From Microbulbifer thermotolerans (GTDB lineage Bacteria > Pseudomonadota > Gammaproteobacteria > Pseudomonadales > Cellvibrionaceae), in the NCBI RefSeq assembly GCF_900112305.1, contig NZ_FOKT01000001.1:186001-250000 (forward strand): DNA of 64,000 nucleotides. The letters are read 5' to 3'. Made by a program: the position numbers and the translations under genes. Below are positions 7,964-17,760 of the stretch, piece by piece (within the stretch, counting starts at the first letter, position 1; each line of letters opens with the position of its first letter). The notes beneath the pieces are model-generated. The model worked only from the letters and a program-made list of their open reading frames with translations. It searched no databases and was not told where the DNA came from.

Positions 7964-8891
7964 GATCCGAGTGTCTGCGCTGGCCTTTGCCCACAGCGGC
8001 TAGCAGGGAGCCACAGGCTACCGCAGCCGCGCCCAGCCAGCTGATCCAGTTTAGCGGCTCCACTTCGATATAGCCCGGCCAGAGGGTGCCTATCAGTGCT
8101 CCCAGCGCCAGAGTGATCAGCGGGACCAGAGCCAGTGTTGCGCTCACGCGGGATGCTTCCCAGTTGGCCAGTGCCTTGCTGAAGGCGCCGTAAGCGATCA
8201 GGGTATTGGCGGTGAGAAAAACCAGCAGTGTCCATCCGAGCCCGTTCAGACGGGTGACACTGAGAGGGTCGGCCATCGGTAGAAAGCAAAGTGTGCCGGT
8301 AATGTAAATCAGCACCAGCAGGTGCTGCGAGGCGGCGTGACGCAATATTTTCTTTTGGTTGTACCCATACACAGCCCAGCCAATGGCTGCGACAAGGACA
8401 AAACCGAGCCCCAGCAGATAGTCTCCACCGGCACCGCTGAGCAGCTGCGGCAGCCGCTGATTAAAGAAAAGCGGCAGACCGGAGGCCACCATGATGACGC
8501 CCAGCCACTGGCGTGGGGAAAAATCTTCGCCGAGCCACAGCACGCTGGAAACCAACAGCATCAGCGGCGCCAGCTGGATCACTATCTGCGATGCTCCGGC
8601 GGTGATGTAGTTGAGCCCGGTGGCGTAGGTCAGGTAGTTGGTGAGCAGGCCGCCGACGGCCAGGAGTGTAAAAGGCAGCAGGGTGCGTCCGAACAGCTGG
8701 CGCAGGTTCAGTCTGCGCGACCAGCCGTAGTAACCACCCGCCAGTAAGGCGGCGCCCACGAAACGGTACCAGGTGGCGGTGGTGGCGGAGATGGTGTCTA
8801 GCAGGCCTTTGAGGGCAATGGGCAGCAGTCCCCACATGAAAGCGGTGATCAGGGCCAGTGGTAGGCCGATTTTCCAGTTGGATTGATGCAT
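7947..8891 (-). CDS. EamA/DMT-superfamily permease
   Basis: A 314-residue inner-membrane protein with about ten hydrophobic segments in two EamA-type halves (about 8-140 and 158-300). Early on it has WGLLPIALKGLLDTISATTATWYR, and it has the conserved LAPLMLLVSSVLWLGEDFS region. DMT permeases export amino acids or other metabolites; the substrate here is unknown. The C-terminus (QGTSD then TAA) is coded by the right terminus of repeat relic B', so the original tail was replaced or extended by the insertion. The final transmembrane segment is intact, so the protein may still work. Confidence 0.87.
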   Translation of the reverse strand: MHQSNWKIGLPLALITAFMWGLLPIALKGLLDTISATTATWYRFVGAALLAGGYYGWSRRLNLRQLFGRTLLPFTLLAVGGLLTNYLTYATGLNYITAGASQIVIQLAPLMLLVSSVLWLGEDFSPRQWLGVIMVASGLPLFFNQRLPQLLSGAGGDYLLGLGFVLVAAIGWAVYGYNQKKILRHAASQHLLVLIYITGTLCFLPMADPLSVTRLNGLGWTLLVFLTANTLIAYGAFSKALANWEASRVSATLALVPLITLALGALIGTLWPGYIEVEPLNWISWLGAAAVACGSLLAAVGKGQRRHSDQGTSD

Positions 8892-9004
8892 TGTAATTCC
8901 GCGAAAGCTTGTGGGGCGGACAGGCGGGGCGGCTGGTTGCTGGCCTGCGCCGCCCCTGCAGGGATTGTAGTCGGTGCAGGAACGGCGCTCGCGGCGGACG
9001 GGGG

Positions 9005-10096
9005 TCAGACGTTAAAGCGGAAGTGGATAACGTCTCCATCCTGAACTACGTATTCCTTGCCTTCCAGGCGCCACTTTCCGGCCTCTTTGGCACCGGCTTC
9101 GCCGTTGTGGGCCACGAAGTCGGCGTAGCTGATGACCTCGGCGCGGATAAAGCCTTTTTCGAAGTCCGTATGGATTTTACCTGCAGCCTGGGGCGCGGTA
9201 GCACCGACGGGAATGGTCCAGGCGCGGACTTCCTTGACGCCGGCGGTAAAGTAAGTGTGTAGGCCCAGGAGTTGGTAGCCGGCGCGGATAACACGGTTTA
9301 GGCCCGGCTCCTCCATGCCCAATTCTTCGAGGAACTCCTGTTTTTCTTCGTCGTCCAGCTCGGCAATTTCCGCTTCCAGCTTGTTGCAAATGGGTACCAG
9401 TACCGCATTTTCTTCCGCCGCAATGGCGGCTACCGCATCCAGGTGCGGGTTGTTTTCGAAGCCGTCTTCGTCCACGTTGGCGATGTACATGGTGGGCTTG
9501 ACGGTGAGCAGGTTCAGCTCGCGCAGATTTGCCAGTTCTTCATCGGAAAGGCCGAAGGAGCGCAGTGGTTTGGCTTCATTCAGGTGAGGCTGGATTTTTT
9601 CCAGCAGCCCCTTCATCACAATGGCATGCTTGTCCTGTCCTTTCGCCGCGCGAGTGTAGCGCTGCAGGGCTTTTTCTACAGTTTCCAGGTCTGCCAGTGC
9701 CAGCTCCGTGTTGATGACTTCAATATCCGCAGCGGGGTGCACCTGGTTGGCCACGTGGATCACATTGTCGTCCTCGAAGCAGCGCACCACGTGGGCGATG
9801 GCATCCGTTTCGCGGATATTGGCCAGAAATTTGTTGCCGAGTCCTTCCCCTTTGGAGGCTCCGGCCACAAGGCCGGCGATATCGGTGAATTCCATCGTGG
9901 TTGGAAGCACCTTTTGCGGTTTCACGATTTCCGCCAGTTTGTCGAGCCGGGCGTCGGGTACTGGTACTACTCCGGCGTTGGGCTCAATGGTGCAGAAGGG
10001 GAAGTTTTCGGCGTCGATGCCCGCTTTGGTCAGGGCATTAAACAAGGTGGACTTGCCCACGTTGGGCAGTCCGACGATTCCGCAAGTGAATCCCAT
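9005..10096 (-). CDS. ychF: redox-regulated ribosome-binding ATPase YchF
   Basis: A 363-residue Obg-family P-loop protein that hydrolyses ATP rather than GTP and binds the ribosome, with a role in oxidative-stress response. The Walker A motif GLPNVGKST lies at about 8-16 and the G3-like DIAGLV at about 70. Where GTPases have NKxD it has NVDE (about 205), the change linked to ATP preference in this family. The TGS domain is at the C-terminus ([13 protein letters not shown]). It is the last gene of the rplY-pth-ychF set, 18 bp after pth, an order conserved in Pseudomonas. Confidence 0.96.
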   Translation of the reverse strand: MGFTCGIVGLPNVGKSTLFNALTKAGIDAENFPFCTIEPNAGVVPVPDARLDKLAEIVKPQKVLPTTMEFTDIAGLVAGASKGEGLGNKFLANIRETDAIAHVVRCFEDDNVIHVANQVHPAADIEVINTELALADLETVEKALQRYTRAAKGQDKHAIVMKGLLEKIQPHLNEAKPLRSFGLSDEELANLRELNLLTVKPTMYIANVDEDGFENNPHLDAVAAIAAEENAVLVPICNKLEAEIAELDDEEKQEFLEELGMEEPGLNRVIRAGYQLLGLHTYFTAGVKEVRAWTIPVGATAPQAAGKIHTDFEKGFIRAEVISYADFVAHNGEAGAKEAGKWRLEGKEYVVQDGDVIHFRFNV

Positions 10097-10114
10097 GGTC
10101 GATATTCCAGTGGT

Positions 10115-10732
10115 TTACGGGCGTTTGCCGGGGCCCGGTTTTTGTGTGTGCAGTGTTTTCATGGCCGCTTCCCAGTCGCCGGCGACGGCGGCTGGGATTA
10201 TTTCCATAGCGCGCTCGATGGCTGTGGCCAGTTGTTCCTGTTCCACCCTGGGGGCGCGCGCGAGCACATAGTTGACCACTTCGCGGGCGCTGCCCGGGTG
10301 ACCAATACCGAGACGCAGGCGCTTGAAGTCGCGGTTGTTGCCCAGGGCGGCGATGATGTCCCGCAGACCGTTGTGGCCGCCGTGTCCGCCGCCGGCTTTC
10401 AGCCGCGCGGTGCCCGGGGGCAGATCCAGTTCGTCGTGGGCCACGAGGATAGCCTGGGCGGGAATCTTAAAGAAATTTGCCAGCGGGCCGACGGACTGGC
10501 CGCTGCGATTCATATAGGTGGTGGGAATCAACAGGCGTACATCTTCACCGCCAATCCGCACCCGGCCGGTGAGGCCGTGGTATTTACTGTCTGGGGAGAG
10601 CTGGCCGCCGCAGTGGCGCGCCAGCTCGGCGACAAAGTCGGCACCGGCGTTGTGCCGCGTCCGGTCATATTCCGGGCCGGGGTTGCCCAGCCCGACGATC
10701 AGTTGGATTGGCGTCTCCGGTGCCTTGGCCAA
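10115..10732 (-). CDS. pth: peptidyl-tRNA hydrolase
   Basis: A 205-residue enzyme that releases peptides from prematurely dropped peptidyl-tRNA. The N-terminus carries [18 protein letters not shown] (about 13-30), including the catalytic His and the conserved Asn. HDELDLPPG and [13 protein letters not shown] follow in the right order. It lies 11 bp after rplY and 18 bp before ychF on the minus strand, the usual arrangement. The length is normal for bacterial Pth, with a short basic tail rich in Pro and Lys. Confidence 0.97.
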   Translation of the reverse strand: MAKAPETPIQLIVGLGNPGPEYDRTRHNAGADFVAELARHCGGQLSPDSKYHGLTGRVRIGGEDVRLLIPTTYMNRSGQSVGPLANFFKIPAQAILVAHDELDLPPGTARLKAGGGHGGHNGLRDIIAALGNNRDFKRLRLGIGHPGSAREVVNYVLARAPRVEQEQLATAIERAMEIIPAAVAGDWEAAMKTLHTQKPGPGKRP

Positions 10733-10743
10733 GGTACTGACCC

Positions 10744-11370
10744 TTACTCTTCGCCTTCGCCTTCGGCAGCTTCTGCTTCAGCTTCGACAGCGCCGCGCGG
10801 CTTGTGCACGGAAGCGACAACCAGATCGTGGTCCGGGCCGTGGCTCAGGTCTACGGACTCGGTACCTTCCGGCAGTTTGATGTCGGAGATGTGCAATACG
10901 CCGTCGATATCCAGATCGGCCAGATCAACTTCGATAAATTCCGGCAGTTTGGAAGCGGGGGCGCTGATATCCAGTTCGGTCAGGGTGTGGGAGACGATTC
11001 CGCCAGCCTTGACGCCCTTGCAGGTATCTTCGTTCAGGAAGTGCAGTGGCACCTTAAGGTGTACCTTGGTGTTGGCGGATACGCGCTGGAAATCCACGTG
11101 CAGCAGTATCGGCTTGGCCGGGTGGCGCTGCAGGTCGCGCAGGATGACTTTTTCCTCTTTTCCGTCGATGTCCAGGGACAGGACTGAGGAGAAGAAGGCT
11201 TCGTTTTCCTGGGCTTTGAGCAGGTCTTTTTGCAGTACGGAGATGGATTGCGGCTCGGCCTCGCCGCCGTAGACGATGCCGGGTACACGGCCTTCCAGGC
11301 GACGCAGGCGGCGGCTCGCACCTTTCCCTTCGTCGCTGCGGACGCTGGCGTTCAGTTTGATATCAGACAT
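10744..11370 (-). CDS. rplY: 50S ribosomal protein L25, Ctc (long) form
   Basis: This 208-residue form joins the 5S-rRNA-binding L25 domain (about 1-95, with [11 protein letters not shown] and [19 protein letters not shown]) to the C-terminal TL5/Ctc beta domain. It ends in an acidic Glu/Ala tail typical of the Ctc type. It binds 5S rRNA in the large subunit. It precedes pth by 11 bp and follows prs across a 194-bp gap that contains a terminator. ATG at 11370. Confidence 0.96.
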   Translation of the reverse strand: MSDIKLNASVRSDEGKGASRRLRRLEGRVPGIVYGGEAEPQSISVLQKDLLKAQENEAFFSSVLSLDIDGKEEKVILRDLQRHPAKPILLHVDFQRVSANTKVHLKVPLHFLNEDTCKGVKAGGIVSHTLTELDISAPASKLPEFIEVDLADLDIDGVLHISDIKLPEGTESVDLSHGPDHDLVVASVHKPRGAVEAEAEAAEGEGEE

Positions 11371-11461
11371 GGGATAAACCTCGGGTTGTCTGTTCAGGAC
11401 AACCTGCGACCGGGCTGTCCTGACGTTGCTGTAGATCGGATTGTGTCAATCCAATAGTAAA

Positions 11462-11483
11462 CGCCCGGCAGTGCTGCCGGGCG
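11462..11483 (-). terminator. terminator hairpin between prs and rplY
   Basis: CGCCCGGCA (11462-11470) pairs perfectly with TGCCGGGCG (11475-11483) around a 4-nt loop. On the minus strand it is followed by TTTACTATT. It probably ends most prs transcripts before rplY. The U-tract is interrupted. Confidence 0.5.
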
Positions 11484-11564
11484 GGCGCGTATTCTACGGG
11501 ATGTGCTGATTCCGCGCCAGTGGGGCGCGGGGGAAATTTGGGGCGAGGGTTCGCCCCGGGGGCG

Positions 11565-12506
11565 TCAGCGGAACATTGCCGACAGGGATTCCTCGTTGCT
11601 GATGCGGCGCACTGCCTCCGCCAGCATTGCGGACAGGGTCAGCTGGCGGATGCGAGGGCAGCGCTCCTGCTTGTCGCCAAGCGGAATGGAGTCGGTGACG
11701 ACCAGCTCATCCAGGACCGAGTTGTTTAGGTTGTCGATGGCTGCGCCGGACAGGACCGGGTGGGTGCAGTAGGCGATAACCTTCTTGGCGCCGTGGTCCT
11801 TCAAGGCCTTGGCTGCGTTGCACAGGGTTCCGGCGGTGTCGACCATATCGTCCACCAGCAGACAGGTGCGGTCTTTGATTTCTCCGATAATGTTCATTAC
11901 CTCGGCCACGTTGGCGGTGGGGCGGCGTTTATCGATAATCGCCAGGTCGCATTCCAGGCTCTTGGCCACTGCGCGGGCGCGGACCACGCCGCCGATATCC
12001 GGAGAAACCACGGTCAGATTCTCGTGGTTCTGGCGCTCGATGTCGTCCAGCAGTACGGATGAGCCGTAGACGTTGTCCACCGGGACATCAAAGAAGCCCT
12101 GAATCTGTTCCGCGTGCAGGTCGACGGTCAGTACCCGGTCAATGCCTACGCTGACCATCATGTCGGCGACGACTTTGGCGGAAATGGGCACCCGCTGGGA
12201 GCGCACGCGGCGGTCCTGGCGCGCATAGCCGAAATAGGGTACCACCGCAGTGATGCGGCCCGCGGATGCGCGGCGCAGGGCGTCCACCAGCAGTATCAGC
12301 TCCATCAGGTTGCGGTTGGTGGGCTGACAGGTGGACTGCACTACAAAGACGTCGCGGCCGCGCACGTTATCGGTGATCTCCACGGCGATCTCGCCGTCGG
12401 AGAAGCGCTTGACGGTCGCTTCTCCCATGGGAATTGCCATATGGTCGACAATTTTCTGTGCCAGTTCCGGGTTCGCATTGCCGGTAAAGACCATTAAGTC
12501 AGCCAC
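11565..12506 (-). CDS. prs: ribose-phosphate pyrophosphokinase
   Basis: It makes PRPP from ribose-5-phosphate and ATP for nucleotide, His and Trp synthesis. The 313-residue protein has [16 protein letters not shown] at the start, the flexible-loop region [31 protein letters not shown] and the PRPP-binding loop [13 protein letters not shown]. The GTG at 12506 is chosen because AAAGGAA sits 7 nt upstream. The next ATG (12494) would remove four residues, and the longer frame to 12596 adds an unrelated tail. It lies downstream of ispE and tRNA-Gln, as in Pseudomonas. Confidence 0.96.
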   Translation of the reverse strand: MADLMVFTGNANPELAQKIVDHMAIPMGEATVKRFSDGEIAVEITDNVRGRDVFVVQSTCQPTNRNLMELILLVDALRRASAGRITAVVPYFGYARQDRRVRSQRVPISAKVVADMMVSVGIDRVLTVDLHAEQIQGFFDVPVDNVYGSSVLLDDIERQNHENLTVVSPDIGGVVRARAVAKSLECDLAIIDKRRPTANVAEVMNIIGEIKDRTCLLVDDMVDTAGTLCNAAKALKDHGAKKVIAYCTHPVLSGAAIDNLNNSVLDELVVTDSIPLGDKQERCPRIRQLTLSAMLAEAVRRISNEESLSAMFR

Positions 12507-12789
12507 TGAGAGTTCCTTTGGTTTTGTCTGGAAGTGAAATGCGGTGCGGATACCTGTAAGGGGTGGGTATCTGTGCTGTGCAGGAGTGATCCACAAGTGC
12601 GAGCGGAATCGGAATAGGGTTCAGCGTTCATCGCGATCGCGGGTCGCTCCCACAGGGAATTCGTCAGTTGGGGAATGGCCGGGACTCGGAGGGAGCTCAG
12701 TCTTTTGGACTCGCAGCCTCAGTGGCTTGCGGCTCGAACCGGTTGCGCCCGGCGGCTTCATTCGGGCATCGCTCCGCCCGAAAAAAAAA

Positions 12790-12864
12790 TGGCTGGGGCG
12801 GTAGGATTCGAACCTACGCATGACGGGATCAAAACCCGCTGCCTTACCGCTTGGCTACGCCCCA
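12790..12864 (-). tRNA. tRNA-Gln (anticodon TTG), copy 2
   Basis: A 75-nt gene on the minus strand, base-for-base identical to copy 1 at 7360-7434, with anticodon TTG and encoded CCA. Only 14 bp separate it from the ispE stop, so it is probably processed from the lolB-ispE transcript. This ispE-tRNA-Gln-prs order is the ancestral one known from Pseudomonas. A T9 run follows the CCA on the minus strand. The 283-bp spacer to prs shows no further gene. Confidence 0.96.
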
Positions 12865-12878
12865 GTGTATTTTGCGTC

Positions 12879-13751
12879 TCAAGTGGTGGACGCTATCTTC
12901 GCGAGTTGCCGGTGGGTGGGAGACACCTGTACGCCGCTGGCGACAAAGCCGCTCCATTTTCCCGGTAGCTCGGCGAACACTTCTGTCGCCGACTGTTTGG
13001 ACTCAAACACCCCGAATACGCAGGCGCCGGTGCCGGTCAGTTGCACTTTGGCGAACTGCTGCAACCATTCTCTGGCCTCCCGCACTTGCGGGTAGAGTGT
13101 TTCGACCAGTGCCTGGCAGTCGTTGCCGGAGTGCCGCTCCAGCCACTGGCTGTTCAGGTCCCCCTCACGAAGGTGCGCTAATTTAATGGCGGGCGAATCT
13201 CTTGTCAAACGCGGGTCACTGAAAATCGCGGCGGTGCTCACCTGACAGTCCGGCATCAATACCAGATAGTGGCGGGTTTCGGTGGTCGCCGGGGTCAGTA
13301 TTTCACCTATGCCTTCCGCCCAGGCGGTACGCCCTCGCACGAACACGGGCACGTCAGCACCCAGTTGCCGGCCCAGCGTCGCCAGTTGCTCGAGCGTCAG
13401 CCCGCAGTCCCACAGATGATTGAGACCCAGTAGCGCTGTGGCCGCGTCGGAGCTGCCGCCGCCGATACCGCCGCCCTGGGGCAAATTTTTCTGCAGGCGG
13501 ATATGTGCGCCTTTGTCGCAACCAGTTGCCTGCTGCAACAGCTGCGCGGCACGGAAAATTAAATTGTCCTGTAGGGGAATATCCAGGCCGTCGCATTCGA
13601 CACTGACCGCTTTGTGATTGCGGCGTTCGAACTCGAGTACGTCGCCGAAGTCAAGGAGCTGAAAGAGTGTCTGTAGCTGGTGGTAGCCGTCCGCGCGGCG
13701 GCCGAGAATGCGCAGGAACAGGTTGAGTTTGGCGGGAGCGGGAAGCTGCAT
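12879..13751 (-). CDS. ispE: 4-diphosphocytidyl-2-C-methyl-D-erythritol kinase
   Basis: A GHMP-family kinase of the MEP isoprenoid pathway that phosphorylates the 2-hydroxyl of CDP-methylerythritol. The 290-residue protein starts with PAPAKLNLFLRILGRRADGYH (substrate site, about 4-24). It carries the ATP-binding motif LPQGGGIGGGSSDAATALLG (about 90-109) and, near the C-terminus, VQLTGTGACVFGVF. It lies between lolB and tRNA-Gln on the minus strand. ATG at 13751 with only a weak purine stretch upstream, so translation may depend on lolB. Confidence 0.96.
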   Translation of the reverse strand: MQLPAPAKLNLFLRILGRRADGYHQLQTLFQLLDFGDVLEFERRNHKAVSVECDGLDIPLQDNLIFRAAQLLQQATGCDKGAHIRLQKNLPQGGGIGGGSSDAATALLGLNHLWDCGLTLEQLATLGRQLGADVPVFVRGRTAWAEGIGEILTPATTETRHYLVLMPDCQVSTAAIFSDPRLTRDSPAIKLAHLREGDLNSQWLERHSGNDCQALVETLYPQVREAREWLQQFAKVQLTGTGACVFGVFESKQSATEVFAELPGKWSGFVASGVQVSPTHRQLAKIASTT

Positions 13752-13819
13752 AATTTCTGATAAACGATGAATGATGAAAGCCGAATCATAACGCTATGAC
13801 CGGCTTTCATCATTTCGTA

Positions 13820-14494
13820 TCAGAACAGCCACTCCTTGATAATCAGCTTGACTGTCACCGGTCCGGCGGCGCCTTGTGTGGACGCATTGATGCGCGTCGG
13901 TAGTACATAGGCCCCGCGGTTCTGGTAGTCACTGAAGATCAGTTGCCAGCCGGCTTGTTGCAAACTTTGCAGTTGTCCCTGGGCATTGCGCTGCTGCTGA
14001 CTGGCAGGGCCGGGTGCGGCGAGGCCGCGAACCCAGTAAAACATTTCGTTGACCGGCAGTGGCCAGCCCAGAGTTTGCGTTGTGAGCTCTTCCGCGTTGC
14101 GCGCTTCCATTGGGGGATCTCCGCCGCGCTGTAAACGGATACCGGCGGGGGAGCCGGTAATCACGGTACTGCCGGCGCCCAGCGGTCCGCTGAGGTGAAT
14201 GCGGTAATCGCTCGCGGCCTGTTGTTGCCAGGTCAGGTTGGCGCTGCCGTTTTCATTGGGGGAGCGCACACCCAGCTTGCCTTTGATGGTCCAGTGCTGC
14301 AGTTGCGCCGCCGGGGAAGCGGCCGGGGCGGGTATTTGCGGCGGTTGCGGGCGCTGGCCGGCGCAGGCGCCGAGCAGTAGTGCGGTCAGGATCAGGACCA
14401 GTTGTGCGGAGGCTCCGCTCACCGCGCGCGCAACGCACTTTCCGTGTTTCGAACTCCGGCGTTCCGGGTTCGTCTGTTCAGGATTCCGATGCAT
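13820..14494 (-). CDS. lolB: outer-membrane lipoprotein insertase LolB
   Basis: LolB receives lipoproteins from LolA and inserts them into the outer membrane. The 224-residue precursor has a long N-terminal leader, a hydrophobic segment and a lipobox LLGAC with the acylated Cys at about residue 44. The mature part has HWTIKGKLGVRSP and the NLTWQQQAASDYRIHLSGPLG beta region typical of the fold. The start overlaps the end of the upstream TPR gene by 17 bp, implying translational coupling. The leader is unusually long; a shorter start inside it is possible. Confidence 0.92.
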   Translation of the reverse strand: MHRNPEQTNPERRSSKHGKCVARAVSGASAQLVLILTALLLGACAGQRPQPPQIPAPAASPAAQLQHWTIKGKLGVRSPNENGSANLTWQQQAASDYRIHLSGPLGAGSTVITGSPAGIRLQRGGDPPMEARNAEELTTQTLGWPLPVNEMFYWVRGLAAPGPASQQQRNAQGQLQSLQQAGWQLIFSDYQNRGAYVLPTRINASTQGAAGPVTVKLIIKEWLF

Positions 14495-16232
14495 GTTGTT
14501 CCAAAGACTCGTTGATTTGCAGGCGTTTCATTGCCGCCGGGATGATCTTGCTCTGCGGGTTGATTTGCAGTCCCTGTTGCCAGATTTCCATGGCCCGTTC
14601 GCGGTTGCCTTGCACCCAGAGTACTTCGCCGAGGTGGGCGGCAATTTCGTGATTGGGCATTTTCTCCATAGCGTCTTGTAAGTATTTCACTGCTTCGCTG
14701 TGGTTGCCGAGACGGTACTGTATCCAGCCCATGCTGTCGATGATGGATGCATCGTCCGGGCGCAGCTCTAGCGCCTTGCTGATCAGGGCGAGCGCTTCAT
14801 CCAGGCGGTCTTCGTCTTCAGACAGCTTGTATCCAAGTGCATTGAGCACAGTGGCGTTGTCTGGGTCGCGCTCCAGTAGCTGCCGCATGCCCCGCTCAAA
14901 GGCAGTGACATTGCCCAGTTGTTCGTTGAGTAGTGCCTGGACATAGAGCAGTCGGCCGCTGTCGCTGTGTTTTTCCAGTGCGCGGTCGGCGAGTTTCAGT
15001 GCTTGCTGGTACTCCTCGTGTTTGCTGAGCAGCTGGACTTCCATCAGGTAAAAGTGTTCCGACTGATCCGGGTGGCGCCGGCGTAATTCCGTGAACCAGT
15101 CGCGGTTGTGTTGTAGCTCGCCCGCACTGGCGAGCAGGCGAGTGCCTCGGGAGATGGCTTCGACATAGTCGTTGCCGGGCTGTACTTGGCGGTAGTGAGT
15201 GATGGCTGTGGAGGCGTCGTTTTTATCTTCGGCAATACTGCCGAGATAGAAGTGCGCGGCGGATTCATGCTGTCTCAACACCAGCAGGCGTTCAAACAGC
15301 GGTTTGGCCGCGTCCAGGTCGCCGGTCTCGTAGCGAATCAGCGCCAGGGATAGGATCATATTGCCGTCATTCGGGTGCAGCTTGACCAGCTCCGCAAACT
15401 GCTCTTGAGCCAGGGATAAGTCTTCGCGGATCAGTAATCGCGCGTACTGCAGACGCAGGCGGCTCTCCCGCGGATAGATGCTCACCAGTTTTTCCAGCAG
15501 CTGGACGGCCTCTGTGCGTTCGCCTTGGTCGACAAGCAGATGTGTCTCCAACAGCAGGGCGTCCAGCAAATCAGGGTCCTGTTCCTGAACTTGTCGAACG
15601 ATCGCCAGCGCCTGCGGGTATTGCTCTGTGGCCCGCAGCATCATTGCATGGGCCAGGGCGGCCTCGTTGTTGTCGGGGTATTGCTGCGCCATGCGCCGAA
15701 ATTCCGGCAGTAACTTTTCTGCAATGGTGCGATTGTTGACGGCGGTGGCAGCCAGGGATTGCAGTGGTGCGTCGCCGCCCAGAGCCAGCGCCTTTTCCGC
15801 GTGTGTCAGGGCGGTGTCCAGTTCTCCCGCCAGGGTCAGTTCCGCGGTGGCGGCCAGCTGGGCCTCGGCGTTTTCCGGCTCCAGTTCCGCCCACAACTGC
15901 GCCGACCGCAGCGCCATGCGGCGCGCGTTCAGAAACCGCGCTATGCGGGTTGCGCGGGCGGCCACTCCGGGGTCCCGTGTCTGTGCCGCCTGCCGGTAGT
16001 AGTTCAGCAATGCGACGTCGTAGTGTTCGCGATTGCCGGCCACTTCGGCTACGAGCAGGGTATAGAACGTATCAATAGGGAAGGGGCGCGCGGCGATTTC
16101 CCCTCCGCCGGAGACCGCCATTCGGGATTGTGGCGTCTCTTTGGGGTCGGGGGCCGCTCCCTGCTGGGTACAGGCAGGGAGCAGGTACAGGATCACCGCA
16201 AGCAATGAAGCCGGCAGACGGAAAAACTGCAT
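14478..16232 (-). CDS. TPR-repeat lipoprotein upstream of lolB
   Basis: A 584-residue predicted lipoprotein with a signal peptide ending in the lipobox LLPAC (Cys about residue 20). At least eight tetratricopeptide-like repeats span most of the protein (such as AALAHAMMLRATEQYPQALAIV and ASIIDSMGWIQYRLGNHSEAV). It is the counterpart of Pseudomonas PA4667, which also precedes lolB. TPRs mediate protein contacts; a role as an envelope assembly scaffold is inference. The ATG at 16232 is preferred over the frame start at 16262 because it gives a clean signal peptide. Its 5' end faces hemA across a 250-bp divergent promoter region. Confidence 0.87.
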   Translation of the reverse strand: MQFFRLPASLLAVILYLLPACTQQGAAPDPKETPQSRMAVSGGGEIAARPFPIDTFYTLLVAEVAGNREHYDVALLNYYRQAAQTRDPGVAARATRIARFLNARRMALRSAQLWAELEPENAEAQLAATAELTLAGELDTALTHAEKALALGGDAPLQSLAATAVNNRTIAEKLLPEFRRMAQQYPDNNEAALAHAMMLRATEQYPQALAIVRQVQEQDPDLLDALLLETHLLVDQGERTEAVQLLEKLVSIYPRESRLRLQYARLLIREDLSLAQEQFAELVKLHPNDGNMILSLALIRYETGDLDAAKPLFERLLVLRQHESAAHFYLGSIAEDKNDASTAITHYRQVQPGNDYVEAISRGTRLLASAGELQHNRDWFTELRRRHPDQSEHFYLMEVQLLSKHEEYQQALKLADRALEKHSDSGRLLYVQALLNEQLGNVTAFERGMRQLLERDPDNATVLNALGYKLSEDEDRLDEALALISKALELRPDDASIIDSMGWIQYRLGNHSEAVKYLQDAMEKMPNHEIAAHLGEVLWVQGNRERAMEIWQQGLQINPQSKIIPAAMKRLQINESLEQHASES

Positions 16233-16323
16233 GAGGGGAATCGGGTGAGCTGCTGGAAGCATAGGGGCGAATCCGTGCGTTGGCGCCGCGTGGCAGCCGG
16301 CGTGGTTTATGCGTTGACCGCCG

Positions 16324-16329
16324 TATAAT
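16324..16329 (+). promoter_or_regulatory. putative -10 box of hemA promoter
   Basis: A perfect TATAAT lies in the divergent region, about 155 bp before the hemA start. No good -35 box is visible at 16-18 bp, so activation by another factor, or chance, is possible. Confidence 0.4.
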
Positions 16330-16482
16330 TCTAGCCGCGATTCGCGTATTGGGGCGTTCGGGGCCCGCCTTTCTTCGAGTATCTTACTGCCCGGCGACCG
16401 CCCATCGCTTGCAAGTGGCCCTGTCCCCCGGGAAAATGCGCTCCCGACGCCGTACCTCCAGATTTAACACCGACAGATATCT

Positions 16483-17760
16483 ATGCCAATCCTCGTTCTG
16501 GGAATCAATCACGACAGCGCGCCAATCGAGGTGCGCGAGCGGGTGGCCTTCGCCCCCGAGCTGGTCCCCGGAGCGCTGGCGGCTGCGCGCAAGGCGCTGG
16601 ATTGCAAGGAGCTGGCGATACTTTCCACCTGTAACCGGACAGAGATATACGGCCAGCTCGAGCCCGGTCGGTTGCTGGAGTGGCTGGCCGATTACCACCA
16701 GGTTGACCTACAGCAGCTGGAGAAATCCTGCTACTGCTACACGGGCGAATCCGCTGTGCGGCATATGATGCGGGTGGCCTGCGGTTTGGACTCACTGGTG
16801 CTCGGGGAGCCGCAGATTCTCGGCCAAATCAAGTCCGCCTACGCAGTGGCGCGCGATAGCGGCAGTGTGGGCAGCCTGCTCCACAGCACTTTCCAGCAAG
16901 TGTTTGCGGTGGCGAAAAAAGTGCGGACCGAGACCGCCATCGGCGAAAACCCGGTGTCCGTGGCCTATGCCGCTGTTTCTTTGGCCTCGCGTATCTTTAC
17001 GGATTTGAGCCAGCAGAAAGCGCTGTTGATCGGTGCTGGTGAGACTATTGAGCTGGTGGCGCGCCACCTCTTGGAGCAGGGCGTCAATCAACTGATCGTC
17101 GCCAACCGCACCCTGAGCCGGGCGCAACAGTTGGCGGATAATCTCGATGCCGAGGCGATATTGCTGGCGGATATTCCGCAGCACCTGCCGCGGGCGGATA
17201 TTGTGATCAGCTCCACCGCCAGCCAGTTGCCAATTCTCGGCAAGGGCGCGGTGGAAACGGCCCTGAAGAAGCGCCGCCATCGGCCGGTATTTATGGTGGA
17301 TATCGCCGTGCCGCGGGACATCGAACCCCAGGTGGGTCAGCTGGATGATGTTTACCTCTACACAGTGGATGATCTGCGCGGTGTAATCGATGAAGGTAAA
17401 CGCTCGCGGGAAAAGGCTGCAGAGGCTGCGCACACTATTGTTGACTCGGCCGCGGCCGAATTTATGCGCCAGTACCGCGCCCTGGGCGCGGTGGACAGCA
17501 TCCGCAGTTATCGCCGCCGCGCCCAGGAGATTGGCAGTGCGGAGCTGGAGCGGGCGCTGGCACAGCTGGAAAAGGGCGGAGACCCGCGGCGGCTTCTGGA
17601 GCAACTGACCCGTTCCCTGACCAACAAACTGATTCACGCTCCCACAGTCAGCCTCAAACGCGCCACTGCCGAGGGCGATCTGGAGCGGCTGCGTGTCGTG
17701 CGGGAGGTAATCGGCCTGGACCCCTCGCCCAATGCCGAATTAGAGAAGAAAGACGGATGA
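16483..17760 (+). CDS. hemA: glutamyl-tRNA reductase
   Basis: The first committed enzyme of C5 tetrapyrrole synthesis, reducing Glu-tRNA(Glu) to glutamate-1-semialdehyde with NADPH. The 425-residue protein has [18 protein letters not shown] at the start and the catalytic Cys in [12 protein letters not shown] (about residue 50). [17 protein letters not shown] (about 105) comes next, and an NADPH domain carries [18 protein letters not shown]. The stop overlaps the prfA start by 4 bp (ATGA), so hemA-prfA-prmC is one coupled operon, as in E. coli and Pseudomonas. Confidence 0.97.
   Translation: MPILVLGINHDSAPIEVRERVAFAPELVPGALAAARKALDCKELAILSTCNRTEIYGQLEPGRLLEWLADYHQVDLQQLEKSCYCYTGESAVRHMMRVACGLDSLVLGEPQILGQIKSAYAVARDSGSVGSLLHSTFQQVFAVAKKVRTETAIGENPVSVAYAAVSLASRIFTDLSQQKALLIGAGETIELVARHLLEQGVNQLIVANRTLSRAQQLADNLDAEAILLADIPQHLPRADIVISSTASQLPILGKGAVETALKKRRHRPVFMVDIAVPRDIEPQVGQLDDVYLYTVDDLRGVIDEGKRSREKAAEAAHTIVDSAAAEFMRQYRALGAVDSIRSYRRRAQEIGSAELERALAQLEKGGDPRRLLEQLTRSLTNKLIHAPTVSLKRATAEGDLERLRVVREVIGLDPSPNAELEKKDG

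Noticed and set aside
9443-11272. 609-codon open frame on the plus strand
   Set aside because: It runs antisense across ychF, pth and rplY, three well-conserved genes. No domain is recognisable.
12781-12790. A9 run beside an inverted repeat (TTCGGGC/GCCCGAA) near tRNA-Gln copy 2 as a terminator
   Set aside because: On the minus strand the T-run comes before the hairpin, not after it, so the order is wrong for a terminator of the tRNA. On the plus strand the run is A, not T.
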